Below, in pieces: positions 1 through 8,847 of a stretch of DNA of 64,000 bases. The position numbers and the translations under genes are program-made. Position 1 is the first letter of the stretch. Each line of letters starts with the position of its first letter. Source of the DNA: Phyllobacterium lublinensis (GTDB taxonomy: Bacteria > Pseudomonadota > Alphaproteobacteria > Rhizobiales > Rhizobiaceae); the NCBI RefSeq assembly GCF_020164435.1, contig NZ_JAIUDQ010000005.1:1-64000 (forward strand). The letters run 5' to 3'. Below the pieces are notes generated by a model. The model was not told the origin of the DNA. It saw only the letters and a program-made list of their open reading frames with translations, and did no database searches.

Positions 1-66
1 AGTTCCCACGGGAAGGACGGCAATGAGCATAAGCGAGGTTTCGGGGACGTGGATAAGTTTCACTGA
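1..66 (+). CDS. Possible 3' end of a CDS entering the window
   Basis: Frame 1 is open from the first base to a TGA at 64-66 and encodes about 21 mostly hydrophilic residues rich in Gly, Lys, Asp and His (it ends GDVDKFH). Such tails occur on RNA-binding proteins such as DEAD-box helicases, but nothing here identifies the family. No start lies inside the window. It could equally be noncoding, and the repeat element begins about 25 bases further on. Confidence 0.2.
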   Translation, partial: SSHGKDGNEHKRGFGDVDKFH

Positions 67-92
67 TTATTTTTGCGGCGGACAAGCACGGA

Positions 93-250
93 CACCTCAC
101 CCACCCCGGACCTTTGGTCCGACTTGCCGGGGCAAGCCACGGGTCTTGCCCGTCCTACGGACCCCCATCAAGGGGAGGGTGAAGCCGGCCTGGCATCACG
201 ACCTCCCCTTTGATGGGGGAGGTCGCAGCGAAGCTGCGGGTGGGGGTGAA
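93..250. repeat. Composite palindromic intergenic repeat
   Basis: The left arm begins ACCTCACCCACCCC and the right arm ends GGGTGGGGGTGAA. The inner arms, CCCCCATCAAGGGGAGGG (162-179) and CCTCCCCTTTGATGGGGGAG (202-221), are near-perfect inverted copies. Nested hairpins occur at 108-120 (GGACC/GGTCC), 123-136 (CTTGC/GCAAG) and 225-239 (CGCAGC/GCTGCG). This mosaic is typical of the dispersed palindromic elements (RIME/RPE-like) of rhizobial genomes. It lies downstream of parE and holds no convincing gene. Confidence 0.7.
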
Positions 251-464
251 ATATTCCGTAAACCACGCAAGGTTCGGCTGCAGCAGGATGCCGATCATCT
301 CTCGCCTTGCGGGAGAGGATGGATTTGCTAACGGGGCTAACTTAGAAAATCCAAGTGAGGGGATTACTGGCGGGTGCAGAACTTGTCCATCTCTTGTGAT
401 TTCTAGCACTTAGCTGTGCCAAGATGCCGAAATCACATTCTCCCCACATGGGGGAAAAGGGCGC
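251..464. other. Intergenic region downstream of parE with small hairpins
   Basis: No gene is supported here. A short hairpin is visible at 299-317 (CTCTC...GAGAG), and a CCCC-ACAT-GGGG hairpin at 442-453 lies about 12 bases beyond the parE stop codon. Neither is followed by a T-run in the parE direction, so termination is uncertain. They may be further fragments of the palindromic repeat family at 93-250. Confidence 0.45.
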
Positions 465-2531
465 CTAAATATCCAGTTCTTCTACAAACGCGGCGCGATC
501 CTGGATAAACCGGAAGCGCGCGTCGGGACGGGTACCCATCAGATCATCGACGGCCAGTTTGGTCTCGTTAGCCCATTCCTCGTCGATCTGGACGCGCAAC
601 AAAGTCCGCTTCCTGCGGTCCATCGTCGTTTCCTTGAGCTGGTCGGCGCGCATTTCACCGAGACCCTTGAATCGGCCAATTTCGATCTTGCCCTTGCCAC
701 TGAACATCGTCTTGAGCAGTTCATCCTTGTGTGCGTCGTTGCGCGCATAGGCCACCTTGCCGCCCTGAGCGATACGGTAAAGCGGCGGCACACCCAGGAA
801 CAGGTGACCGTTGCGAATGAGCTCGGGCATTTCCTGGTAGAAAAACGTTATCAGGAGCGAGGCGATGTGGGCGCCATCGACATCCGCGTCCGTCATGATG
901 ATGACGCGGTCATAACGCAGATCCTCATCGCGATATTTCGCGCGGGTACCACAACCGAGCGCCTGGATGAGATCGCCGATCTGCTGGTTCGCCGTCATCT
1001 TCTCGCGACCGGCACTTACGACGTTCAAAATCTTGCCTCGCAACGGCAGGACCGCTTGTGTAGCGCGGTCACGCGCCTGCTTGGCGGAGCCACCAGCGCT
1101 GTCACCCTCGACGATAAACAATTCCGCTCCGAGTGCACCGGACTGACTGCAATCGGCAAGCTTGCCGGGCAGGCGGAGCTTCTTCACCGCCGATTTGCGG
1201 TTGACCTCCTTTTCCTGGCGGCGTTTGACCCGCTCCTCGGCGCGGTCAACGACCCAGTCGAGCAATTTCGACGCTTCCTGGGGGGAGGCGGCCAGCCAGT
1301 GATCAAAAGGATCGCGAATGGCATTTTCAACGATGCGCTGCGCTTCGACGGTTGCGAGCTTGTCCTTGGTCTGTCCGACAAATTCCGGCTCGCGAATGAA
1401 GACGGAGAGCATGGCCGCCGACGATATCATGACGTCGTCGGTGGTGATGATCGAGGCGCGCTTGTTGCCGGTCAGGTCGGCATGGGCCTTCAGACCCCGG
1501 GTAAGCGCTATGCGCAGACCAGCTTCATGGGTGCCGCCTTCTCCGGTCGGGATGGTATTGCAATAGGAATGGACAAAACCATCACCGCCGTGCCAGGCAA
1601 CGGCCCATTCGAGCGCGCCATGGCCGCCGGTCTTGTCGGTCTTGCCGGCAAACATTTCGCGTGTGACCTGGAACTCCTTGCCCAAGGATGCGGCGAGATA
1701 GTCCTTGAGCCCACCGGGAAAATGAAACACTGCCTTGTCCGGCGTCGGGTCCTTCGGGTCGAGCAGCGACGGCGCACAATTCCAGCGAATTTCGACGCCG
1801 CCGAACAGATAGGCCTTCGAGCGCGCCATCCTGTAGAGGCGGGCCGGATCGAACCTGGCGGCATGGCCGAAGATCTCCGCATCGGGATGGAAGGTGACAC
1901 GCGTGCCACGCCGGTTCTGCACCTCGCCGACCTCTTCGAGCGGGCCAAGAGCCTTGCCGCGCGAGAAGCGCTGGCGGTAGAGGCGCCGGTTACGCGCGAC
2001 CTCTACCTCGACAAAGTCCGATAGAGCGTTGACGACCGAAACACCGACGCCATGCAGGCCGCCGGAAGTTTCATAGACCTTGGAGTCGAACTTGCCGCCG
2101 GCATGGAGCATCGTCATGATGACTTCGAGCGCAGACTTGTCCTTGAACTTCGGATGCGGATCGACAGGCATGCCGCGGCCATTGTCCGTGACCGACAGAT
2201 AGCCGTTTTCATCGAGATCGATATCGATGAAATTGGCATGGCCGGCCACGGCCTCATCCATGGAGTTGTCGATGACTTCGGCAAAGAGGTGGTGCAGCGC
2301 GCGTTCATCGGTGCCGCCAATATACATGCCGGGGCGCCGCCGGACTGGCTCCAGCCCCTCCAGTACTTCGATATCGGCCGCGCTGTAGCTGCCTTCGGGC
2401 GCTGAACGCGGTGCTGGCCGAGCGGGTGGGACAATGGCGGGCGCAGGCTCTGCCCGCGGCTGCGGGGCCGCTGCCTGACGTTCGCGGGCAGTTTTCACTA
2501 TCCTCGAAAAGAGGTCGTTATTATCATCCAT
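465..2531 (-). CDS. parE: DNA topoisomerase IV subunit B
   Basis: This is the ATPase subunit of topoisomerase IV, which with ParC decatenates daughter chromosomes. The 688-residue protein has the GHKL ATPase N-box EVIDNSMDEA (about 85-94), the DNGRGMP motif (about 116-122) and the GGLHGVG ATP lid (157-163). The TOPRIM domain follows with VEGDSAGGSA and the metal site DADVDGAH, and then the GyrB-type C-terminal region with RFKGLGEM. The first 50 or so residues form a Pro/Ala-rich extension before the conserved start of the ATPase domain, which may be flexible. ATG start. It is a single gene and its upstream neighbour, an XRE regulator, has the same orientation about 130 bases away. ParE is preferred over GyrB because of length and the lack of a GyrB-type insertion. 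Confidence 0.95.
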   Translation of the reverse strand: MDDNNDLFSRIVKTARERQAAAPQPRAEPAPAIVPPARPAPRSAPEGSYSAADIEVLEGLEPVRRRPGMYIGGTDERALHHLFAEVIDNSMDEAVAGHANFIDIDLDENGYLSVTDNGRGMPVDPHPKFKDKSALEVIMTMLHAGGKFDSKVYETSGGLHGVGVSVVNALSDFVEVEVARNRRLYRQRFSRGKALGPLEEVGEVQNRRGTRVTFHPDAEIFGHAARFDPARLYRMARSKAYLFGGVEIRWNCAPSLLDPKDPTPDKAVFHFPGGLKDYLAASLGKEFQVTREMFAGKTDKTGGHGALEWAVAWHGGDGFVHSYCNTIPTGEGGTHEAGLRIALTRGLKAHADLTGNKRASIITTDDVMISSAAMLSVFIREPEFVGQTKDKLATVEAQRIVENAIRDPFDHWLAASPQEASKLLDWVVDRAEERVKRRQEKEVNRKSAVKKLRLPGKLADCSQSGALGAELFIVEGDSAGGSAKQARDRATQAVLPLRGKILNVVSAGREKMTANQQIGDLIQALGCGTRAKYRDEDLRYDRVIIMTDADVDGAHIASLLITFFYQEMPELIRNGHLFLGVPPLYRIAQGGKVAYARNDAHKDELLKTMFSGKGKIEIGRFKGLGEMRADQLKETTMDRRKRTLLRVQIDEEWANETKLAVDDLMGTRPDARFRFIQDRAAFVEELDI

Positions 2532-2663
2532 GGTCGTATAGAGCCAATATTACATCAGATTCGAATCACTGACGATCTTTGCATGCTTCATTGTGAAACG
2601 CGATGGGAGTTCGCGGTCTGTTCACGGGTTTCACCACAGGACTATGCGATGAGCAAACAGGTT

Positions 2664-3044
2664 TCAAGCAGGTTCCATGCGCGCGACCAGACTTTCCAGA
2701 TGCTGAATGCGCCGGCCCAGCATCTGTTGGTGCTCCTTGAGCGTCCGGATTTCGGCTGATAGGCCCGAAGCACTCTCGTCTGCGTTGTCCTCAACGGGCG
2801 ATTGCCCGATGCCATGGATAAGCCAGGTGGGGGTTACGCCGAGGAACCCGGCCAGCATGACAAGCCGATTTGCGCGTGGTTCCGATCGATCCGATTCCCA
2901 GGCCATAACGGTTTGTGGCTTTACACCAATGCGTCCTGCCACCTCTCTGACACTCATGGACTTGGCATCGCGGGCGCGTGAGATGCGTCCACCAAGCGTA
3001 TCCATGTCAGGGGTCTCGGTCATGATATTGGCGTGAGAAGCCAT
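2664..3044 (-). CDS. XRE-family helix-turn-helix transcriptional regulator
   Basis: The 126-residue protein has a Cro/CI-type HTH at about residues 17-75 (LGGRISRARDAKSMSVREVA, then KPQTVMAWESDRSEPRANRL). A short C-terminal segment with heptad-like spacing (LKEHQQMLGRRIQHLESLVARME) probably forms a dimerising coiled coil. The ATG at 3044 is preceded by GGAG six bases upstream. It is transcribed towards parE but separated from it by about 130 bases, and is divergent from the DMT transporter. Its target is unknown; control of itself or of the divergent transporter is the simplest inference. Confidence 0.85.
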   Translation of the reverse strand: MASHANIMTETPDMDTLGGRISRARDAKSMSVREVAGRIGVKPQTVMAWESDRSEPRANRLVMLAGFLGVTPTWLIHGIGQSPVEDNADESASGLSAEIRTLKEHQQMLGRRIQHLESLVARMEPA

Positions 3045-3227
3045 GCTTTTCTCCAGTTTATTGCTGTTTTTGGGGATCTAGCGAGGCCCTTTGCACCATC
3101 TGCGGGCCGAAAAGTCAAATTTTGCCAACAAATCCTGATGTTTTACATACAGCTCACGATTGCATTTTTCGACAGAGCCGATATGCCAGCAACTCTCCCC
3201 GCCGGTTCATCCAGAAAGGTCGTCGCC

Positions 3228-4154
3228 ATGGAAAACACAACCTCACAACAGTTGAGGGGCGTTTCGACAATGGCAGCGGCCATGTTCTTTCTACCGATGA
3301 TGGATGCCATCGCCAAATGGCTTTCTACAGTGGACAGCCTGCCGCCGGCGACGGTGACGCTTGCGCGTTTCGTGGTGCAAACCATACTGACGGTGCTGAT
3401 CATTCTGGCATTGACGGGTGCCGCATCACTGAGGCCGGTCAAGCTGTGGGGCAACCTGTTCCGTGGTTTCCTGATGGGGATTGGCAGCCTGTGTTTCTTT
3501 GCGGCCGTCAAGTACATGCCACTTGCCGATGCGATGGCGGTGTTCTTCGTGGAGCCGCTGATGCTGACCCTGCTATCTGCCCTGATCCTCAAGGAGCAGG
3601 TTGGCTGGCGCAGGCGGATGGCTGTTGCGATCGGTTTCGTCGGCACGCTGATCGTCATCCAGCCCAGTTGGGAACTTTTCGGCTGGGTTTCGCTGTTGCC
3701 GCTCGGTACCGCAACGCTGTTCGCCTTCTACCTGATCCTGAACCGCCGCTATGGCGATGCCGACACGCCGCTTGTCATGCAGCTTTACGCTGGTGTGGGC
3801 GGCACAGTAACCGTGATTGTGGCCCTGTGGCTTGGGCAAATATTCAACGTAAGCGACATGACGCTCGGCGTGCCATCGGGCGGCCTGTCGTGGTTTCTGC
3901 TTTTCACCATCGGTGCGATTGCCACGGGCGGCCACCTTCTCGTCGTTCAGGCGTCGCGGCTGGCGCCGGCTTCGTTGCTGGCGCCTTTCCAGTATCTCGA
4001 GATCGTCATGGCAGTGATTATCGGGCTTGTGGTGTTTAATGAGTTTCCATCGGCATCGAAATGGTTCGGCATTGCGATCATCATCGGATCGGGCGCCTAT
4101 GTTGTGTGGCGTGAGGGCAAGAATCGCCAGGAGCCGGAGCCTGCATACAACTGA
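3228..4154 (+). CDS. DMT-superfamily (EamA) inner-membrane transporter
   Basis: The 308-residue protein is highly hydrophobic with about ten membrane segments arranged as two EamA repeats, as in RhaT/RarD-type drug/metabolite exporters. Repeat one holds the motif FVEPLMLTLLSALILKE and repeat two the related FQYLEIVMAVIIGLVVFNE. I chose the ATG at 3228 because AGAAAGG lies eight bases before it and the conserved first helix follows about ten residues later. In-frame ATGs at 3183 and further upstream are possible but have no visible ribosome site. The substrate cannot be predicted; amino-acid or metabolite export is common in the family. It stands alone, about 70 bases before pccA. Confidence 0.85.
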   Translation: MENTTSQQLRGVSTMAAAMFFLPMMDAIAKWLSTVDSLPPATVTLARFVVQTILTVLIILALTGAASLRPVKLWGNLFRGFLMGIGSLCFFAAVKYMPLADAMAVFFVEPLMLTLLSALILKEQVGWRRRMAVAIGFVGTLIVIQPSWELFGWVSLLPLGTATLFAFYLILNRRYGDADTPLVMQLYAGVGGTVTVIVALWLGQIFNVSDMTLGVPSGGLSWFLLFTIGAIATGGHLLVVQASRLAPASLLAPFQYLEIVMAVIIGLVVFNEFPSASKWFGIAIIIGSGAYVVWREGKNRQEPEPAYN

Positions 4155-4222
4155 GAAGAACAGTTGAGCAAAGGCGCGATTGGCAATAGAAACGAAGCCA
4201 TGTCTGGGCGGGAGATCATCGA

Positions 4223-6235
4223 GTGTTCAAGAAGATACTGATTGCCAACCGTGGCGAGATCGCCTGCCGCGTCATCAAGTCTGCGCGCAAGATGGGTATC
4301 ACCACGGTTGCTGTCTATTCGGATGCCGATCGCGATGCGGTCCACGTGGAAATGGCCGATGAAGCGATCAACATAGGTCCCGCTGCTGCCTCGGAAAGCT
4401 ATCTCGTGGCCGAAAGGATCATTGCCGCCTGCAAGGAGACCGGCGCAGAAGCAGTTCATCCCGGCTATGGATTCCTGTCCGAGCGGGCTTCCTTTTGTGA
4501 GGCTCTGGAAAAGCAGGGCATCATCTTTATCGGCCCGAAGCCCAAGGCGATCATCGCCATGGGCGACAAGATCGAATCGAAAAAATTCGCCAATGAGGCG
4601 AGGGTCAATACCGTACCCGGTTTCCTCGACATCATCAGCGATGCTGCCCACGCGGAAAAGATTGCCGGCGAGATCGGCTATCCGGTGATGATCAAGGCGT
4701 CGGCCGGTGGCGGCGGCAAGGGAATGCGGATCGCATGGAACAAATCGGAGGTGCGCGACGGCTTCGAACGCGCAACGTCCGAGGCGCGTAATTCGTTCGG
4801 TGATGACCGCGTGTTCATCGAAAAGTTCGTCGTCGATCCGCGCCACATCGAAATCCAGGTGCTGGCGGACGCCTACGGCAATTGCATCTATCTGGGTGAG
4901 CGCGAATGTTCGGTGCAGCGCCGAAACCAGAAGGTCGTCGAGGAGGCACCGTCGCCATTCCTTGACGAAAAGACGCGTCAGGCGATGGGTGAACAGGCGG
5001 TCGCGCTGGCCAAGGCGGTTGACTATCAGAGCGCCGGAACGGTCGAATTCATCGTCGACAAGGACCGTAACTTCTATTTCCTCGAAATGAACACCCGCCT
5101 GCAGGTAGAGCATCCGGTCACCGAGTTGATTACCGGCATCGACCTGGTGGAACAGATGATTCGCATCGCGGCCGGCGAGAAGCTGGCGATAAGGCAGGCC
5201 GATGTCCGGCTTAATGGCTGGGCCGTCGAGAGCCGCCTCTACGCCGAGGATCCATACCGCAATTTCCTTCCGTCCATCGGGCGCCTGACCCGCTATCGCC
5301 CGCCGGCCGAGGGGCATGTCGGCAAGGCGATCATCCGCAATGATACGGGTGTCACGGAGGGTTCGGAGATATCGATGTATTACGACCCGATGGTGGCCAA
5401 GCTGTGTACCTGGGCGCCGACGCGTCTTGAGGCAGTCGACGCCATGGCCGATGCGCTGGATACGTTCGTCGTTGACGGGATCGAGCATAATATCCCCTTC
5501 CTCGCGGCGCTGATGCAGCATCCGCGTTGGCGCGAAGGCCGGTTGTCAACCGGCTTTATTGCCGAGGAGTTTCCCGACGGCTTCAAACCGATTTCTCCGA
5601 CGCCGGACGATCTGGATATCCTCGCGGCAATTGCGCTTAGCGTGGAACTGGTGCGCAAGGAGCGGCTCGATCGTTTGCACGACCGGCTGCGTCCGCATAC
5701 GGGCAAGATCAGAGCCGAGTGGGAAGTGCGGATCAATGACGACTATGTCCCGGTGACAATCCGCAAGAGCGCGGCAAAACCGCCGGTGAAGATCGAGCTT
5801 TCGTTGCACGGGGGCGAGGTCACTACGATCCGCAGCGACTGGCAGCCAGGCGATGCAGTTTGGGATGGCTATGTCAATGAGCGCGCGATCAAGGCGCAGT
5901 TGCGACCTGTCCTCAATGGTATGCGCATCGACTGGAAAGGCATGTCGATCATCGCTCACGCCATGCAGAAACATGTGGCCGCGCTTGAGAAGCTGATGCC
6001 TGTGAAACTCCCGCCGGACACATCGAAAATGCTGCTTTGCCCGATGCCCGGCCTTATCGTCTCGATCAACGTGACGGAAGGGCAGGAAGTGAAGGCTGGC
6101 GAAACCCTGGCGATCGTGGAGGCGATGAAGATGGAGAACGTGCTGCGCGCCGACCGGGATCTGACGGTTTCGACGATCAACGCCAAGCAGGGCGATAGTC
6201 TGGCTGTCGATGCAGTGATCATGGAATTTGATTAA
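4223..6235 (+). CDS. pccA: Propionyl-CoA (acyl-CoA) carboxylase, biotin-carboxylase/biotin-carrier subunit
   Basis: This is the alpha subunit of an acyl-CoA carboxylase. It carboxylates biotin with ATP and bicarbonate and passes CO2 to the carboxyltransferase subunit, giving methylmalonyl-CoA from propionyl-CoA. The 670 residues run in order: biotin carboxylase N-domain (ILIANRGEIACRV, 5-17), ATP-grasp domain (KASAGGGGKGMR; EMNTRLQVEHPVTE), biotin-carboxylase C-domain, a BT linker domain and a C-terminal biotinyl domain. The biotin site is EAMKMEN with Lys636. Start is GTG at 4223, with GGGAGA upstream. The length fits PccA and is much longer than AccC (about 450). No carboxyltransferase (pccB) or mutase gene is in the window. 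3-Methylcrotonyl-CoA or another acyl-CoA carboxylase is less likely but cannot be excluded. Confidence 0.9.
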   Translation: MFKKILIANRGEIACRVIKSARKMGITTVAVYSDADRDAVHVEMADEAINIGPAAASESYLVAERIIAACKETGAEAVHPGYGFLSERASFCEALEKQGIIFIGPKPKAIIAMGDKIESKKFANEARVNTVPGFLDIISDAAHAEKIAGEIGYPVMIKASAGGGGKGMRIAWNKSEVRDGFERATSEARNSFGDDRVFIEKFVVDPRHIEIQVLADAYGNCIYLGERECSVQRRNQKVVEEAPSPFLDEKTRQAMGEQAVALAKAVDYQSAGTVEFIVDKDRNFYFLEMNTRLQVEHPVTELITGIDLVEQMIRIAAGEKLAIRQADVRLNGWAVESRLYAEDPYRNFLPSIGRLTRYRPPAEGHVGKAIIRNDTGVTEGSEISMYYDPMVAKLCTWAPTRLEAVDAMADALDTFVVDGIEHNIPFLAALMQHPRWREGRLSTGFIAEEFPDGFKPISPTPDDLDILAAIALSVELVRKERLDRLHDRLRPHTGKIRAEWEVRINDDYVPVTIRKSAAKPPVKIELSLHGGEVTTIRSDWQPGDAVWDGYVNERAIKAQLRPVLNGMRIDWKGMSIIAHAMQKHVAALEKLMPVKLPPDTSKMLLCPMPGLIVSINVTEGQEVKAGETLAIVEAMKMENVLRADRDLTVSTINAKQGDSLAVDAVIMEFD

Positions 6236-6256
6236 GGGATAGCACCATCGTTTATG

Positions 6257-6320
6257 CGTGGTTCGACGGGGCTCGCTGCAATCGGCTTACCTCCCTCATG
6301 GTGAGCCCCGTCGAACCACG
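6257..6320. repeat. Inverted repeat (REP-like) in the convergent pccA/lipB junction
   Basis: CGTGGTTCGACGGGGCTC (6257-6274) is repeated as its perfect reverse complement at 6303-6320, an 18-bp stem with a 28-base loop. It lies between two genes that end towards each other, so it may act as a bidirectional terminator or mRNA end stabiliser. Related CGTGGTT/AACCACG elements occur at 45287-45319 and 52551-52593, also between convergent genes. Confidence 0.8.
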
Positions 6321-6350
6321 TATTAGCGATAGTGCAAACTTATACGGGCA

Positions 6351-7067
6351 CTAACGCTCCACTGCCCCGAATACATCCTTGAACGCATCGCACAATGCCC
6401 GGTCGAGATCGTGCATCTCCACCGGCAGGCCGAGATCAACGAGGCTGGTGACACCATGGCCGCGTACGCCGCACGGCACTATGCCGTCAAAATGTGTGAG
6501 ATCCGGTTCCACGTTGATCGAGATGCCGTGGAAACTTACCCACTTACGCAGGCGAATGCCGATGGCGGCGATCTTGTCTTCCGCCGGTGAGCCATCTGCC
6601 AGGGCAGGGCGTTCCGGCCGCCTCACCCAGACGCCGACCCTGTCCTCACGCCGCTCGCCCTTGATATTGAACGAAGCAAGTGTCGAAATGATCCACTGCT
6701 CCAACGCTGTGACAAAAGCGCGGATATCTTCGCGCCGCCGCTTCAGATCGAGCATCACATAGGCAACGCGCTGCCCCGGACCATGGTAGGTGTATTCGCC
6801 GCCCCGGCCCGTTGCATATACGGGGAAGCGGTCGGTTACGAGGAGATCATCTGCCTTGGCGCTGGTACCCGCCGTATAGAGCGGGGGATGCTCGACGAGC
6901 CAGACAAGCTCGCGTGCCGTACCCTCGCGAATCGCGGCGACACGCTGCTCCATGAAGGCGAGCGCCGCGTCATAGTCCGTGAGACCGCCGGCAATCAGCC
7001 ATTCGACCGGTTGTGATTCGTCTTGAGGCAAAAATGCAGCGACGAGATCGTCGCGGTTGGTTTTCAT
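6351..7067 (-). CDS. lipB: Octanoyl-[ACP]:protein N-octanoyltransferase
   Basis: LipB moves octanoate from acyl carrier protein to lipoyl domains of the 2-oxoacid dehydrogenases and GcvH, the first step of lipoate synthesis in the cytoplasm. The 238 residues include the family motif [16 protein letters not shown], the lysine-containing [12 protein letters not shown] and the catalytic cysteine in [14 protein letters not shown], matching the Cys/Lys dyad of LipB. ATG start at 7067. It is a single gene, convergent with pccA. Lipoylated GcvH would serve the glycine cleavage system, which is where glycine from the betaine genes further along could go; that link is inference only. Confidence 0.95.
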   Translation of the reverse strand: MKTNRDDLVAAFLPQDESQPVEWLIAGGLTDYDAALAFMEQRVAAIREGTARELVWLVEHPPLYTAGTSAKADDLLVTDRFPVYATGRGGEYTYHGPGQRVAYVMLDLKRRREDIRAFVTALEQWIISTLASFNIKGERREDRVGVWVRRPERPALADGSPAEDKIAAIGIRLRKWVSFHGISINVEPDLTHFDGIVPCGVRGHGVTSLVDLGLPVEMHDLDRALCDAFKDVFGAVER

Positions 7068-7243
7068 GATGCAGTTTCAGATCCGGTTGTCCTTGCCTGT
7101 CCGGACCCGAGGCAATCGGTGATTGCGCCGATTCATCAGGCCCGGATGGGTGCGCCGGATATGGACCTTTTCAAGTGAAATTTCCAGTCCGCTATCGCAG
7201 GGCAACGTTTCTGACAGCTTTGTGAAAAACAATGACGATAGGG

Positions 7244-7272
7244 CTTGTTTAGCTGAAACCTATTTGCTACAT
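7244..7272 (+). promoter_or_regulatory. Predicted promoter of tRNA-Leu
   Basis: CTTGTT (7244-7249) and CTACAT (7267-7272) are 17 bases apart and resemble the alphaproteobacterial sigma-70 consensus CTTGAC-N17-CTATAT. The -10 element ends 36 bases before the mature tRNA. A 6-bp hairpin (AGCCGA/TCGGCT, 7279-7295) lies in the predicted 5' leader. Confidence 0.5.
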
Positions 7273-7308
7273 GCCGCGAGCCGACACGTTCGGCTTCTAC
7301 CACAGAGT

Positions 7309-7393
7309 GCGGTCGTGGCGGAATTGGTAGACGCGCAGCGTTGAGGTCGCTGTGTCGCAAGACGTGGAAGTTCGAGTCTTCTCGACCGCACCA
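7309..7393 (+). tRNA. tRNA-Leu (anticodon GAG)
   Basis: The sequence folds as a class II tRNA. The acceptor stem is GCGGTCG (7309-7315) with CGACCGC (7383-7389), followed by a discriminator A and an encoded CCA end at 7391-7393. The anticodon stem is CAGCG/CGCTG around the loop TTGAGGT, giving anticodon GAG, which reads CUC and CUU. A long variable arm (GTCGCAAGAC) and a T-arm with TTCGAGT are present. The T-rich stretch just after the CCA could terminate transcription. Confidence 0.97.
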
Positions 7394-7464
7394 TTTTCTT
7401 TCTAACCATTTGATTTTATCGCGGAGTTGGGCGCTTGCCCCTCCGGAGACCGCATTGCCCTTCA

Positions 7465-8847
7465 TCATCCTACGATCTTGCCGGGATTCATGATGCCTTT
7501 GGGATCGAACGTCCTCTTGATCGACTGCATGAGCGCAAGCTTGACGGGATCGATGAGCGCCATGAGTTCGGGCTTCTTCTCCAGGCCGATGCCATGTTCG
7601 GCGGAAAAGGATCCGCCCATTTCCTTGAGGTTGGCGTAGATCATGGCCCTGACCTTGTCCTTCGGCGGGTTGGTGCTTTCACCCGCCACACCGACATGCA
7701 GGTTGCCATCACCGAGATGGCCGAATGCAAAGCCCCTGATATCCGGCCCCAAATCGGCAATGCCCTGATCGAACTGTCTCAGCCATGTGTCCAGTTCCTG
7801 CAGGGGAACGGAAATGTCGAACCAGTAGCCATGCGGATAGGCTCGCGTGATCACATTGCTGTCTTCGCGGATGTTCCAGATTTCACTGCGATCTTTCTCG
7901 CTTTGTGCGAGGATTGCGTCGGCAACCAGACCTTCTTCGATCGAATCGGCCAATGCCTGCTCCAGCGCGGACAATGCCTGCCGCTGATTGGCTGCATCAG
8001 TTTCAAGGATAAGGTAGGCTGGCGCTTCAGTGAAAGCAGCAAGGGTAGCAGGGCCGAGTAAGCTTGAGGCCAGCGCGAAATAGTTTCGCGCCATGAATTC
8101 AGCACGGAGCAGATGGATGCCGCGGTTGTGCTGCAGTTTCTGGAACAGAGCTACGGCGTTCGCTGCCGATGGGCAGGCAACAAGTGCTGTTGCAGTGAAC
8201 GCATCTCCAGGAGCCAGCCTGATGACAGCGCGGGTAACGATGCCGAGTGTGCCCTCCGCGCCAATGAACAACTGCTTGAGATCATAACCCTCATTTGACT
8301 TGGCCACCTGCACCATGTCTCTCATGATCGAACCATCGGGCAGAACTACTTCGAGACCAAGCACCCGGTGTCGCATCACGCCAAGTCGAAAGGCTTCCAT
8401 GCCGCCTGCATTTGTCGAGATCATGCCGCCGATCGTGGCGCTGCCTCGCGAAGCGATGTCGATGCCGACGGAGAGATTGGCCGATGCAGCCGCCTCTTGC
8501 AAAGTCTGCAGAGTGACACCGCCTTCGACAATCGCGATACCTGCTGGGGCGGAGAGGGATTCGATGCGGGTCATCGCCGCCAGTGACAGGATGATCTCGC
8601 CGGGGCTGGACACCGCACCTCCGGCAAGGCCGGTGCGGCCGCCATGCGGGACGACTGCAATACGGTGCATGTTGCAGAGGCTGAGAATGGCCGCGACCTG
8701 GTCTGTGTTGCGCGGCACGACCATCACGCCCGCATCAAGATTGTGCGGATCGGCGCCGGGATGAATGAGGCTCAGCGTATCGGCCGTCTTCAGGCCGCTT
8801 GCGCCGACAATCAAGCGAAGCGCAGCAAGGATGTCTTCCGTTATCAT
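7465..8847 (-). CDS. FAD-linked 2-hydroxyacid dehydrogenase (GlcD/D-lactate dehydrogenase-like)
   Basis: The 460-residue flavoprotein has an FAD_binding_4 domain (about 35-175, with PHGGRTGLAGGA and SRGSATIGGM) and an FAD-oxidase C-terminal domain (FGHLGDGNLH, then DPKGIMNPGKIV). This layout is shared by glycolate oxidase GlcD, D-lactate dehydrogenase and D-2-hydroxyglutarate dehydrogenase, which oxidise a 2-hydroxyacid to the 2-oxoacid. It is the last gene of a spermidine/putrescine-type ABC transporter operon and overlaps the upstream permease by four bases (ATGA), so its substrate is probably what the transporter brings in. The substrate is unknown. Given arginine transaminase genes nearby, a guanidino 2-hydroxyacid is possible but speculative. 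Confidence 0.85.
   Translation of the reverse strand: MITEDILAALRLIVGASGLKTADTLSLIHPGADPHNLDAGVMVVPRNTDQVAAILSLCNMHRIAVVPHGGRTGLAGGAVSSPGEIILSLAAMTRIESLSAPAGIAIVEGGVTLQTLQEAAASANLSVGIDIASRGSATIGGMISTNAGGMEAFRLGVMRHRVLGLEVVLPDGSIMRDMVQVAKSNEGYDLKQLFIGAEGTLGIVTRAVIRLAPGDAFTATALVACPSAANAVALFQKLQHNRGIHLLRAEFMARNYFALASSLLGPATLAAFTEAPAYLILETDAANQRQALSALEQALADSIEEGLVADAILAQSEKDRSEIWNIREDSNVITRAYPHGYWFDISVPLQELDTWLRQFDQGIADLGPDIRGFAFGHLGDGNLHVGVAGESTNPPKDKVRAMIYANLKEMGGSFSAEHGIGLEKKPELMALIDPVKLALMQSIKRTFDPKGIMNPGKIVG

Noticed and set aside
23..331. Possible 102-codon gene on the plus strand
   Set aside because: It runs straight through the composite palindromic repeat, so its translation reflects the repeat arms.
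729..2024. Long open frame on the plus strand opposite parE (431 codons)
   Set aside because: It lies wholly inside the conserved parE gene, has no ribosome site and no recognisable domain.
4097..5521. Long open frame on the minus strand opposite pccA (474 codons)
   Set aside because: It mirrors a highly conserved biotin-carboxylase gene; the translation is low-complexity and matches no family. High GC at third positions gives such shadow frames.
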